A stretch of 64,000 nucleotides of DNA from Agelaius tricolor (Eukaryota; Chordata; Aves; Passeriformes; Icteridae), in assembly GCA_023055355.1 (NCBI GenBank), contig JALJCS010000015.1, positions 13,436,501-13,500,500 of the forward strand, given 5' to 3'. Position numbers and translations under genes: made by a program. The stretch's first letter is position 1. Every line of letters begins with the position of its first letter. The notes beneath the pieces are model-generated. The model saw only the letters and a list, made by a program, of their open reading frames with translations. It did no database searches and was not told the DNA's origin. Shown one piece after another: positions 50,401 through 62,684 of the stretch.

Positions 50401-52062
50401 CTTCTGAAAAGATTTTTTCCCCCTTTCTTCCCCCCATCCTGTTTTCTTTAGCCCAGGTTTTTGCAACTCTTACAGCTTTGTTATCCTCTCCCAGCCTTCC
50501 CGGGAGGGGGCTGGAGCATACATCCCACTTGCTTTCCAAATTTTGACAAGAGTGTTTTGGAGGATGAGTGACTGACAGACAAACACCAGCTCCAAATACT
50601 CTGAATGCTCTGTTACTAATAGCTTTACTCTTGTCAACACCGTAAGCAAAATAACCCTTGAAAGGGATAGGCCATATTTTTAGCCAACCTTAAACTCAGC
50701 TTCTAAAAAATAACTTTATGCTCAGCTGTCTGTCTCACTCCTTGGCTCCGTGTTCCCCAATCAGATATTTAGAGGATGGCTTTTCGTGTTGGGGATGCAT
50801 AATTAGACTCTTGGAAGCTTCAGGCACCTGGCAGTGCCACAGAAGTGGGGCTCTGAGGCTGACCCACAGCTTGTAGCTGAGTAGGAAGTAGCAGGCAGGA
50901 GATGCTCATCTGGGACTTTGCTGCATATTTGGTCCCATGGCTTGGACCTGCACAAAGGGACCAAACAGGGTGAAGTTTGAACCCAACCAAAACTAATTGC
51001 TGACAAAGTATCAGGTTTCTACTCCACCTGCAGTCACCACCAAATTTAAAGCTTGACTATTTCAGTATATCTTGAAGGAGTTAGCATTTAAAACAGCTTA
51101 GGGAAGATAAATAAGGATGTTTCTGTGCTGGCCTTGGATATGCCTGACCTTGCCTTCCTTCTCTCCTATTGGTTTTAGGACAAGCCAGATTAAGGAGTGA
51201 TCTCTTTCAAACAGTCTTCAGTTTGTTAAGCTTGTAAACAACAGCAAGGGTGGAAACCATTGCAAGATGGATAAAGCTTAGAAATGCTGGCCAGGATTTC
51301 CTTGTGACGTGCTGTAAGGAATGTGTGCTAGTTAACAGAGCTAATTCACTTTGCAGGAGCTCCTTTCCTGATGCTCCTGCATTTCCTTTTCCAGGCAGGT
51401 GCCTGAGGTCCCCCGTAGGTTGCCAAGGCCACCACAGCCTTCAAAACACAGACCTGTGTGGGACATTATTGGAAGCAAGGAGGGGAACCTACCCCTGGGA
51501 GAAGGGACAGGGGCTTGGTCTCTGTGTTCTGAGCCTGGCTGTGAAAGCTCAGCATTGTTCCCCCAGCCAGGCACCCCACACTACCTGCCCTTGGATCAGC
51601 TGAGCTCCAAGCAGTGCTTTGACTTCCAGCCAAGCTGAGAGCAGTTCAGCTTGGCTCTGGCCTGTCTTCATGCAGCACTTGGTGTCAACACATCCCTTGC
51701 TGAAGCGGGGCAGGATCAGAGGCAGCGCGCTCAGCAAGGGTTTTGTTCTCACTACTCTTTTAGGCTGGAAAGAAGCCAGGCATCATCTGGGTGGGAGAGG
51801 CTGGTTTGTTGCTGATCAGTTCAGGATTTTTTTCCCCTGCTCTCTCACAAGGGATGCAAACCAAAGAGACTTTTGCAGTGGCAGCATTAGAGGCTGCTGT
51901 GTTTGAAGTGCTCTCATTCATTTGTGAGGGATGACTTGTTTATGGCAAAACAGCTCAGAAGCAATCATTAGGATAGAAATGGAAAGGTACACCTTTTTCT
52001 TTTATGGATTATCTGTAAAGCTTTGAGTACAGGGGGGAGAAAGCAAGACCACTAATTTAGAT

Positions 52063-52105
52063 AAAGAGGGATTACAGAACTGACAAAGAGGGATTACAGA
52101 ACTGA
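52063..52105 (+). repeat. Tandem duplication of a 22-bp unit
   Basis: AAAGAGGGATTACAGAACTG plus AC is present at 52,063-52,084 and repeated at 52,085-52,105 (last base lost), without mismatches. Confidence 0.95.
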
Positions 52106-52874
52106 GTGTTTCTGTACCTGAACTTGGTAGTGAGAGGTGCCATCAAAAATTATCAAGCAGTCTATAAACAGCACCTTGTAAGACATAGTGTTGAGCATAG
52201 AGTGAGTGTACAGTGGGTTTGTAAGTGCCCACACTGTTTTTATGTGCTTTCAAACAGTGCTATTCAGTGTTCCCATTCATGTTTGGTGTAGTAGTATAAG
52301 AAGAGTACAACTCAGAATAAGATATAGCTCAGAAATACTGGGGAAGAGCTGCAAGCACTTCTGTGGACAGCAGGAGAAACAGTGCTGCTGAACCAGCACA
52401 GGAAAATCAATGAGGTAAAACTCAGAAACAAATATAAAGGTGCTTCATTTTAGAGGAAGAAACTACATTGTACCAGACTGCAACTGTGCTGCACCCAAAT
52501 TTAGCCAAGTTCTTATGTGGGTACGGTCTGTACCAAGCAGGAGCCATCTGAAAATAGACTCAATGCTTTGGAGCCAAGAGCCCAGATCTAGGTGAATATA
52601 GCAAAGGAAACCCACCCTCACTGATTGTGGGAACTGTACCATTCCCTCTCTGTGAAATACCCTTTATTCACAGCTCTGCACAGGCATGGAGCAGAGCAGA
52701 CACCCTTTCCCAAGCACACTCTGCTTTAAGGTGCCACAGCTGCACATCCACTCAGGAGGAGAATGGCAAAGCATGTCCACTGCTTATAGACAGACTGCTG
52801 GGAAGGCTTTTCTCTACAAACTAAGAGGCATCTTTTCTGCTAGCAGGGCTTTTGCTGTTCTTTTGGCAGTTTCA

Positions 52875-52895
52875 GCTGGATTTGGAAAATCCAGC
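52875..52895. repeat. Hairpin, 9-bp stem and 3-nt loop
   Basis: GCTGGATTT and AAATCCAGC are exact reverse complements around GGA. No terminator or RNA gene is implied. Confidence 0.85.
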
Positions 52896-55800
52896 CCAGC
52901 TGCAGACTTTAAGACATTGTTTTAGGACAAGACCTGTCAGGAGGAATGAGGCATTTTGATGGCGAGTCACTTAGGCGGTGACTGTCACATGTGCACAGGA
53001 GAGGCTATGTTTGCCTTTGTGCCTGCTGTCCTTTCTGTATCTGAAAAAAGCAGGAGCCAGTGCAGTGTTTTCCTTTGGCCATTCAGCATTGAGTGTACCA
53101 ATAATAGCACAGTCACATAGTCAGAGTTTAGGGGAAGGGACTGTGTCCTCTTCACAAGGGACATGGCCCTAGCATGGGGATGGTGCTGCTACTCACATAA
53201 TGGACAGAATGTGATTGTCCTTAGCACTTTTCCCCAGTTCCCTTTGCCCTTGGCATAAAGCTTTGGTGCCCCTGCCATCTCTGTGTGGCATGGGAATGTA
53301 AATGTAAAAGGCAGGTCAGAATTCATATGCAAAACTTCTTCTAGTTTAAGAGGAAAGGTCAGAACAAGTTTTTCAACCTTCAAGAGTGATGGGGTGAGGG
53401 ACAGCCAGGTTCTCTCTTGTTTATTTCTATTTCAGCCCTAGCCCATGGTGGTCACTGTCTCTAACTGGAATCCAGCCCTGCAGAATTAAGACATCTTCCT
53501 TCCCACAAATCAAGGAGAGATTGAAAAAAAGCACTTGGAGGATGGGGAGAGAGCTTTCAGGCTTCGCAGGTTGGATAGGTTCATGATGTGATGTAATTGA
53601 TTGCATTGCAGGGAGTGCCTTGGGAAGCCCCATCACTCTTAAATTCTGCAGTGAACAAACCCCACACATGGCCACAAAAATACACATTTTCCTGTCTCAC
53701 AGGACACCCATCCTGTTTGTAGCACATGCCTGAGACAGGACATGTTGCCCTGACCAATAAAGAGAAGGAAGTTATATTGGAGGATGGTAGGGCAAATTTC
53801 TGTGCTAAAACTTAACTGACATCCATGCTGCAGACCCCCAGCCAAATTCTTGGCTAAAGAACTGCCAGGTTGAGCAAATCTGTGGAACCAAGTTTGTATG
53901 CAGGTGTGAATGAGCATGAGACCTCAGAAGCCAAATGATGAAAGTTCACCCAGTCAAGACTTTGGCCATGGAGTTTCTTCAGTGGATTTTCACTCACCAC
54001 AAGTTTTTTAATTTCTCTGACCGCTCTCAGGTTTTGTGCCTGTTTTCTGTAAATCTCACATCTGTTCCCTCGCCGTGTTTTTTTCTTGAGCATTTTTTAA
54101 GCTTGCTGCAAATCCAACAGCCCTCAAGTTCATGTTGAACTTCTGAACCTACCCTGTTAAAGTGGGTGCTTAATCAGGGAGGACAAGTCAAGCCAGCTCT
54201 AATTCTGATGATAGCAATTGTGCTTTTGGAAAATAATTGACAAACATTCTGCATTTAGACAAAGCTTGTCTAAGGGAGAGAGAACGTTTGTATTCTGCAA
54301 CCCTGGTCTGCAGAGAGCCTGTGTTCAAGTAGGACATTTTAATAACATCCTTCATAGACAAGTGTTTTGCTTGGAACCCTTTTTTCCTCCCTCCACTCAG
54401 ACAATTGTCAGAGAAGGGACTCACAGGGAACAAAATGGAATTACATCTATTCAGAAAATTAGAACAGCCTGCATTTCTTTCTTTCTGTGCTGAATTCATT
54501 ACTAGGGGGCTATAATCTGCATTTTTTTGCCTGAAGCACACTCCCACTCTTACCTCTTCACAGCAATGCTGCTATTCTCACAGATAAACAGGTCCTCCCT
54601 GAATGGATTATAGCTTTCAGCCAAAGGCAGGCTGATGACAAGGGAAAAACAAACAAATGCATTCCCAGGGCCTGATCCAACTCTTCGGAAAGAAACTAGA
54701 GACACTCAGAGATTTCAGCAGAGTTTCTATCCAGCACTTAACAGCCCCTTTGCTGATGACTAATTGCACAGGGCCCAGGAAATTAGTGTAGCAAGGACTC
54801 GGCGTTAAGTGCGTTGTGTCTTTCCATCCCCTGGCCGGTAGCTCAGGGCACCGAGCCCCTGGTCCCCCACAGCCGCTCTGCCACCGGGTGCAGTGGGGCT
54901 CGGACACGCTGCTTTCCGTGTGACAGATTCCCTCTGCTGCCGCAGGTCTGCAAGGTTTTGTGAAGCTCTGAGTTCCTGGGTGGGCAAACTGATAAAAGGA
55001 AGGATCCAAATTGCCAAAGAGCTCCTGAAGGGAGTGGGGTAGCAAGAGGTGAAATGAGCCGAAATTGACATTAATTAATATTCATGCTACGAGAAAAGGA
55101 GAGTGAGTAAAATAAGGAAATGAGGGGCAACTGGAAGAAAAATAAGCCAGAAATACGTATGTTGAGTTAGGAAGACACAGGGAGGGAACAAGAAAGGTCT
55201 GAATTGAATGATCAGGAAATTGAATGCTGTTTTTGAGGTGGAAATAGTCCTCTGAGATGACTCTGTTCCCCCAGCCCTGGTGGGGGGCCTGTCTGCCTTC
55301 TGCTCCCGCTCCGGTGCAGCTGTGTCGCTCTGTGCTGTGGGTACATCCTTCCATCCCGGCTCTTTAGCCAGCCAGGTTCCTTTTATTTCTCCCACTCAAT
55401 TCTTGTGTGCTGCTGCAGCCAGGGACCTGTGCTTTCAGTAGTAATAGGCTCACTATTGCTTTGAATCAGGAGGACTTTTATCAGCCCACTGTTCCTGTAA
55501 TTTACCGTGGTTTAGAGTGATAATGAGGATTTGGGTATGTAAAGAAACCCTAAAGTACACATGGAAATCAACACAAGGGAGTGCTACTCTGAGCCTTGGG
55601 CATTAGTGACTATGAATGGGTGAGTGAGTGCTTAGCACAGGAAACCAAAACAGGAGAGACAAAAGCCACACATAATCTTCCTGGGCTGGGAAATGCTGTT
55701 TATCTTATTTGTTTAAATGACTGGAGAACAGAAAGCTTTTCTTTCCTTTTGTTGCTCGGTAGCTGTGTTGCAGTTTAGCCTTAGCTGTGCACAGTTGCTT

Positions 55801-57931
55801 GCAAGGCTTTGGCAAGGAAGCCTTCCTGGGCCGCTCCTGTGTGGGACTGGGAGGTGGTCCCGGAGTCCTGGAGCCGTGGGCATGAGTCCATGGCCCCACC
55901 ACAGAAACCAAAAGAATCGAAAGACTCATTTCAGTCCTATTATGTCTGTGGAACCACAACTGAAAAACAAGGGGAGGGGAAGTTCTTTAAGATTAATGTT
56001 ATTTTCGGGTAAAAAATCCGAAATGCTTTCTTGTCAGGGATGGTTTGTAGCAGCAAATGTAATCTGTGGTCACAAATACTCCTGCCAGTGGATATGCACC
56101 CTTTGAGTGGACAGTGGCATAATTGCACGTGCAAGTGGGGTTGGAAGCACGCTGGTTTGCTACCAGATTCCACAGCAGTGCAAATCGTTTGTAACATTCT
56201 TGGTACTCAATTAGTGCCCCCCTCTATAATTTCAGAAGCCTCATTCTAAGCCAGGGGGAGGAAACACATCAGGCCTGTTATTTCTGCTGGCAGCACTGGT
56301 ACTAAAAATAACTGTGTGAATGACATTGTGGAAACTGTTTTTGAGTTTGTCAATACATACATTTTGACTGGACAGCAGGAATTATTTCTAAGGGATAAAA
56401 TGTGTTATGCTATGGATTATTATTCCTGGAGAATAGGTGAAAGCCTTATTGCCCAGGATCCTCTAAAGGAAGGATTTAGGAATGAAGAGGAGGGAACAAT
56501 CTTGCATCATGCCCTGATATTCTGAGGGATTTGGGGGACCCTGAGAGGTATCAGTGAAGAACAGCAATAGAAGTTTCACTTCCATCAGCTGGATGAAAGA
56601 GCCTCAAGGCCAGTCTGTTTCCTGGGGTTTTCTCAGGGGACCTTTGACCCGGTCTCAGGCTCTTATTTGGGCATTAGTTGGAATAAATGTGATTTCCAGC
56701 TCTCCAGTTCCCAAGCAGAGACACCTGTGACAATCCTTCCCAAAGTGGGGACGGGCTCATCCCCCCGCCTGCCTTCCCCAGCCGTGCCAGGGCAGCAGCA
56801 GCATTCAGCGTGAGTTATTCCATTTAACACTGTCAATTGATTGGTTAATGAGCCACTTGTTTGCCGAAGGTTACTCAGCACTATTGCCTCTGTTCATAGA
56901 TTAGGTGCTGCTTTTTATCATGCATTTCTCCATATTCTGTAGGTGGTTAATCTATTACATGGATATTAGTAAACCACAATCACCCTGTTTAAAGAGGGCA
57001 TTGTCAGGGCTATTAGATACTAAATCAGCACTTCCTTACCTATGTTTCCTAAGTTTAGATCACTGTTGTGTTGGTTTTCTTCCTGCCCACATCCCCCAAA
57101 GGGCAGAGGTGCTCCCAGCTCATCTCCCCAGACCAACAGTAGTAAAGCTGGGAGCTGCTCCTCTTCATGGGGCTATGGGTGAGAGGAGGAAAGCCTTGCC
57201 AGAGAGGGAAGGGAAGGTCTGTGCTGTTGGAAAGCTTGAAAGCTTTGAGAAACAAGTGAGTTGTCCAAGCTTTCCTAGATAGGTTTTGGAAAAACAGAAG
57301 TGTACACCATCAAAATGGCTCATCATCCAAATACCAGCAGTGCACCCACTACGTGGGTGGGAAGAGAGAGTCAAAGTCTATGCTCATTAAACCTCAGCCT
57401 CTCTGAGTCTAATCAAACCTCTCCAGAAGGCAGTAATCTTTTACACTGGAGACAGTAAAATAATACTAGAGATAAGCTTAAACTCTGATGATCAGATGTG
57501 GAATAAATTTATTACAGTGCAGATTTACCATATCTAGCTGGATGCTTTGTAAGATGGTTCAAACAGTCACTTTGAACTGCCTGGCATCTTCTCAGGTACT
57601 CTTGGGAGAGACTTACAGGCAAATTTGCAAATTAAATCAATAAGGAATTTTTCAATTGAAGATGAGGACATGGGGGATGACAAAGACTGATGAAAGCAGT
57701 AGGAGGAATATACTCATGTTCTGAGGTGTTTGCAGCAGCGGTCGCTTCCCAGAGTAATGGGCAAACACATTTTTACATCTATTTAAATGTGGCTCTGCTC
57801 TCAGCTATGGTGTCTCCTGGAAAGCCAGGGGTGGCTGAAGCAGAATGAGTCTGTACCCCCAGGGGCAGCTGCTTTGCACCGTGGTATCTGCTGCCCCTGC
57901 GGGGTCTGGGGGCCAGCAGGAGGGGCTGGGC

Positions 57932-58017
57932 TCCCATGGCTGCTTGGGCTCCATGGCTGCTTGGGCTCCATGGCTGGCTGCTGTCCCCAGAGGACTGGCT
58001 GCTGTCCCCAGAGGATC
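57932..58017 (+). repeat. Two adjacent tandem duplications (17 bp and about 21 bp)
   Basis: CATGGCTGCTTGGGCTC is repeated directly (the second copy at about 57,952) and leads into CATGGCTGG. Next, GGCTGCTGTCCCCAGAGGA is repeated directly with two bases between the copies. All copies share the GGCTGCT core, suggesting repeated slippage on one seed. Confidence 0.85.
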
Positions 58018-60218
58018 ACTTGCCGGCAATCTCTGCCTTGGTTCTTGGTAGTGCCAGGCTCCTGGGGCTCCCATTAACAAAGAATGGGCCTGAGAAGGAG
58101 AGCTTAAGTGCTGGCCTGGCTCTAAGCCAGGCTTTCAGCAGGAAGAGTCTGGCCAGGGTACCCCAGATATTTGATTCTTGATCACTCCTTTCTCTGCTGG
58201 CAGGAGCTGCTGTGCCAAGAGCTGACATGAAACTCTAGGAAAGTGCGGGGACCCGTGCCTTACCCAGAGAGGGTGTGAGAGGTGTGCCTGGGGCACAAGG
58301 GAACCCTACAGATCCCATCGGGGTGGCTGAGTCACCCAGGGATGCAGGGGAGCTGATGTGCTTTGTGCCAGTGGCCAGCCCTTGCTCTGCTGATTTTACA
58401 GGAATTCTCCTGGTTAGAGCCCTTCTGTCCTGCTGCCACCGGGAGGTCACAGGACAGCACTTGGATCTGGTTACACAGTGCCAGCTCACTCTGCAGAGCA
58501 AGGACAAATAATTATTTGTGGTCTTTTGGCAGTGGGTGCATTCATTGTGCCATATGTCTGTATTCTTCCTCTACTGGCAGCACCCACCTCCCAGTTCCAC
58601 CCCGTGCCCCAGAGCCTCACATGACAGCTCTGACTGACTGTCCCAGCTCAGAGAGACAGGAAATAGAGGCACACAGAGGGACACCAGAGCAAGTGTCTTG
58701 AGACACTGAGGATGCCCAAGGTCTTCAAATCCTCTTTCAAACAGTATTGTGTTGGAATAGGTTGGCTGAAAAGCTTGGAAAAATACTGGAAAAATCAGTT
58801 CCTTCATCTTTCTCACAGCAGTTTTTGTGGGAGACTCAGAGCTGATGTGGGGCCTTCCCCCATTGCTACAGGTGAGGTATGTCTGGGGGCATGTGCTGAG
58901 TCAGACCAGCCAAGGCCTTGTCCCCTCACTGGTATTTTCTCAACATCAGCTGCATCTGAGAACCACTGAAGGGTTATTTGCAGCCTTGTGGCAGGTGTCA
59001 GGGAAAAGCTGTGCATTTGTCTTCCTTTCAGATAACCTGTTCTCTGAGTACAAGTGTAGAAGTTATGATTCAAATATATCCAAACGCATGTAATTAACCA
59101 CAAGTGCAACACATCTCCTTCCTGCTGTGAAATCTTATTAGCAGTGTGGGCAGAATCCTAAAATACTGTATCTGCCAGGTTTCAGCTCAAAGTCTTCAGC
59201 TTGGGAAGCCTCAGTGAGCAGACCTGAGCAGGCAGGCTGGGAGAGCTCAGAGCCATGACCTGGCATTACTGAGCACAGGGGCCCCAAGGCAAGCTCTCAC
59301 CACTCCTGTTTGGGGAGGTGCCTACCCCTGCTCTATCAGAGCCACACTTCAGCTGCAGGCAGACTTCCATGGGGCTCCAGTAAACACAGACAGCAGAAAC
59401 TTTGCAGCCCCATTGTAAGAAATAGCAGAGTTAGACAGGCAAGGTTGGGGTTTCTGCTGCCTGCAGCAGCAGGAGTGACAGAGGCCAAACTGCTGCTCCT
59501 CCATCCACGACTTGTATCTCATCTACAGCAGACATCCTCATTTTGACTGCAAAATTTTCCAGTGATGGAGGATCCATTGCAGTCTTCAGGGATTTTTCCC
59601 AGCAGCCAGATACTCTCCCTTGGCCTGTGCTCTGTGGGGTGTGGTGTGGTGCTTGATTACATCCTCTAACTGAAAGGCAGCACATTGCAGAGCTGGGAAC
59701 ACCATGACTCAAAAATCTCTCAGCTGAGATTAGTGGAGGCTAATGTCAGCTTGGCAGCACACCCAGGGGCTTGTGGCAAGCACAGTGCTCAGAGATGGAG
59801 CCCCTGAGCTGTAATCGTGCCAGAGAAGATGGACAGGACACAAGCAATGGCATAATCGCTCTTTCCAGAATTGATTCCTTCTCAGCTTAACATGTTGAAA
59901 CATCAAAAGTACTGAAAAACCCCCATCTGCCACCAGACCTAATCAAACACATCAATTATTGCTTCAGAAAGACAGTTGCTGCTAGATTTGATATCCCGAA
60001 AAAGCAAAGCTGCTTTAAAGCATCTTTTTATTTTAGCTGAGTGTTTTCATGACAGCACACAATTCCTAATGAGCACTAATACAACTAGGACACACAGAAA
60101 AATATATCAACTGTGCAAAGATCAGCTCTAGACACAGAAGAGGAACTCTGAATCCCAGTGGATTTCAGTGGAAGGAGGGGCTTTGGAAGCCAGGTTTGTT
60201 GCATTAGGGTGAGGAACC

Positions 60219-60241
60219 AGGTACATTCTAGGTACATTCTA
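60219..60241 (+). repeat. 11-bp direct tandem repeat
   Basis: AGGTACATTCT occurs twice in succession, a minor slippage duplication. Confidence 0.85.
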
Positions 60242-61069
60242 CTCATTCTTGATGTCTGGGTGAAATACACAGGGTTTGTCTTCTTATTGTGGGTTTTGGT
60301 GGTGGTAGTGGATTGTGAGGATGAAGTCCATGGGGCAATGAAGAGACTGTGCATGCCTCTTGTTTCCTTTGTTGTCCACAGAATATTTGGTTATGGAGAG
60401 CAACATCTGAAAAGGTTTTGAAAGGCAAAGTCACCTTGCAGCTATCAAAACACTTTAGATGAGGCAGATGGGAAACCAAAAATATTATTTAGGTTTGGGC
60501 AGTAAAACTGACATTGAACCCATTTGCTTCGTTTTTCAGGCTTTGATGATAGTTAATGACAGCTTACAGAAGTTGTAAGTGATCTAAAAAAGCCATAAAA
60601 AGCTGCTTTGTGTCCTTGTTCAGGGGATGAATTTAACAAAACCATTATGGGGCTTTAAAACACTATTTTGACTTTCTAGAACCAGCTGTGGGATGATCCA
60701 GCTGCAGTTGGATCCCCCTTGCATCTAAGAGAACATTTAAGAGGATTAATCCAAATAATTTTAATTCAACAAAATGACCTTATGTAACATTACCGAGGAA
60801 TTAATGAGAATTCTCTCATGTGGGTCATCACCAGCCCAGTGGATTTTTTTTCCCTGAGGGATCTCATTGGTCTCAGGCAGAGTGTGGACAAAGTAGATTG
60901 AGTATGTAGCACATGCTTGGGATGAGACAATAAGTCACTCGGAGCAGGAACACTTTTTCCTTCACTGAATTATTATTTGGGAATGCACAACAAAGAATGC
61001 AGCTGTCAGCCTCCTCTGGTGCTATTTGAAACCCTTTTGGCTCCAAGGCTTTTTCCACAGAAAAATGCA

Positions 61070-61300
61070 ATCTCATCTAATGCAAATGCTGCTGCAGGAA
61101 TCCGTGTAGTCCAGCTGTCTTTTTTTAATCGAAAAAAGTCCTGATCTAATTGTTTTTGACTGTGTTTCTTTGCTGTTCTTACTGAGCCGAGCAGGATGCA
61201 TATTAAAACTAATTAGGTCCATGTAGGGTATTCAATATTTGATCTTAATATTAAAGGCCCCAGGAGAGGGTACATTATCAAAGTTAACTGACTGCAAATT
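61070..61300. promoter_or_regulatory. Candidate intronic enhancer with octamer and homeodomain motifs
   Basis: An exact ATGCAAAT (61,080-61,087) is followed by TTTTTAATCGAAAAAAG, ATGCATATTAAAACTAATTAG and TTCAATATTTGATC. The block has no visible repeat similarity. Only motif clustering supports it. Confidence 0.3.
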
Positions 61301-61929
61301 TCAGTAAAACCAAACTATGCCAGTGGCCTGACATTGCATAAAACCCAAGTCTGTGCTGCTCCCAGCTTTGTGCAGGACATGGGGGTCAGGGGTAGCCTCT
61401 GCCTGCGCCCTGCTTCCACCCTCTGCTTCCCATCTGGGCAGATCTGCCTCTCAGGAGCAGAAGAAACTGATTTGGAGCAGGAAAAAGAGGGTCTATGTGT
61501 GGCTTCTGTATTAGCTAGTGTGCTGGGTTTTTCTTCCCCTGGCCATACCCCTATAGTGCCATCCCCTATCTGTGCTGTAGGGGAAGGTCTGAGTTTGGGC
61601 TGGGGACTGAGCTGGGCACTGAATCCCTGCAGCTCCATGCTGGGAGTCAGATCCTGTGTCTGTGTACATCAGTGTTCCGTCCCCAGCTAGCCCAAAGCCT
61701 GGCCCTCACCAGAACCAGCAGCTCCCAAGAAAGGAGGAGCTCATTTATGGACATGAACACTTGGGAAGAGGATGGTGCATCTGGGTACTAGAACTCCTCT
61801 GGGGACCAGTGGCCAGAAATCTCTGTAGGAAAAAACTTGTTCAGTTGCCTTAGGTGGGTTAAAGCACTGGTATGGTTGATTGTGCACAATCAGGCTTGGT
61901 GTGGCCAATGCTTATTGTCACAGGTAAGC

Positions 61930-62188
61930 CATGGGACAAGAGGAAATGGCCTCAAGTTGAACCTGGAGAGGTTTAGATTGGCAATTCAGAGGAATTGAAG
62001 GGGTTGTCAAGCACTGGAACAGGCTGCCCAGGGAAGTGGCAGTCACCATTCCTGGATGCATTTAAAAGATGTGTAGATGTAGATGTGACACTTAGGGACC
62101 TGGTTCATGGGTGGAGTTGGCAGTGCTAGGGTAAGGGCTGGATTTGATGACCTTTGAGGTGTTTTCCAACCTAAGCAATTCTATGATG
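61930..62188 (+). mobile_element. CR1 LINE 3' end, sense
   Basis: A clear 5'-truncated CR1 tail: ATGGGACAAGAGGAAATGGC, CTCAAGTTGAACCTGGAGAG, AAGCACTGGAACAGGCTGCC, CAGGGAAGTGGCAGTCACCA, GACACTTAGGGACCTGGTTC, GGCAGTGCTAGGG, TTTGATGACCTTTGAGGTG, TTTTCCAACCTAAGCAATTC and a single TATGATG tail unit. There is a small internal duplication, TGTAGATGTAGATG, around 62,070. Confidence 0.94.
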
Positions 62189-62666
62189 TTCCTGACTTTG
62201 TAGTGTTAAATTCCAAAGGATGACTACCTCCCTATTGTGTTGGGTGGAGTACTAGCACAGTAGCTGGCTTTGCTCTGCCTGCACAGCCTTGCCTTCTTTT
62301 GAAGTATCAGAACTGGTGTCTTTCATTCATCAACACTAATTAATTACTTTCAGGATGCAGTAGACTCTTTATGCTCTTGAAATTGTTTTATACACACACT
62401 TAAAAACAAAGTATTTCACTCCACTGCTTCCTGTTGAAAATGTAAATGCTGAAACAATCCTCACACTGCGGAGATGGGAAGGTCATCAGAAATGTGGGGT
62501 GCCAAAGCCAACCCAACACCCCAGTGCAGTGAAGGATACTTAGCAGGAACCTCAGCATGCAGTCCAGGAAATCATCTCTCATCTCAGCTACAGCATTCAA
62601 CCAAAGCAGGGATCACCACTCGAGACAGCCCAAAGACAAAATTAGGCATTGATGCAGAACTCAATT

Positions 62667-62684
62667 AAAAAATAATAATAATAA
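62667..62684 (+). repeat. (AAT)n microsatellite
   Basis: A short run of AATAATAATAATAATT in an A-rich stretch. Confidence 0.8.

Noticed and set aside
54499..54510. CTCF-like TTACTAGGGGGC
   Set aside because: It matches 10 of 12 consensus positions but misses the two leading C; such partial matches are common and there is no supporting context.
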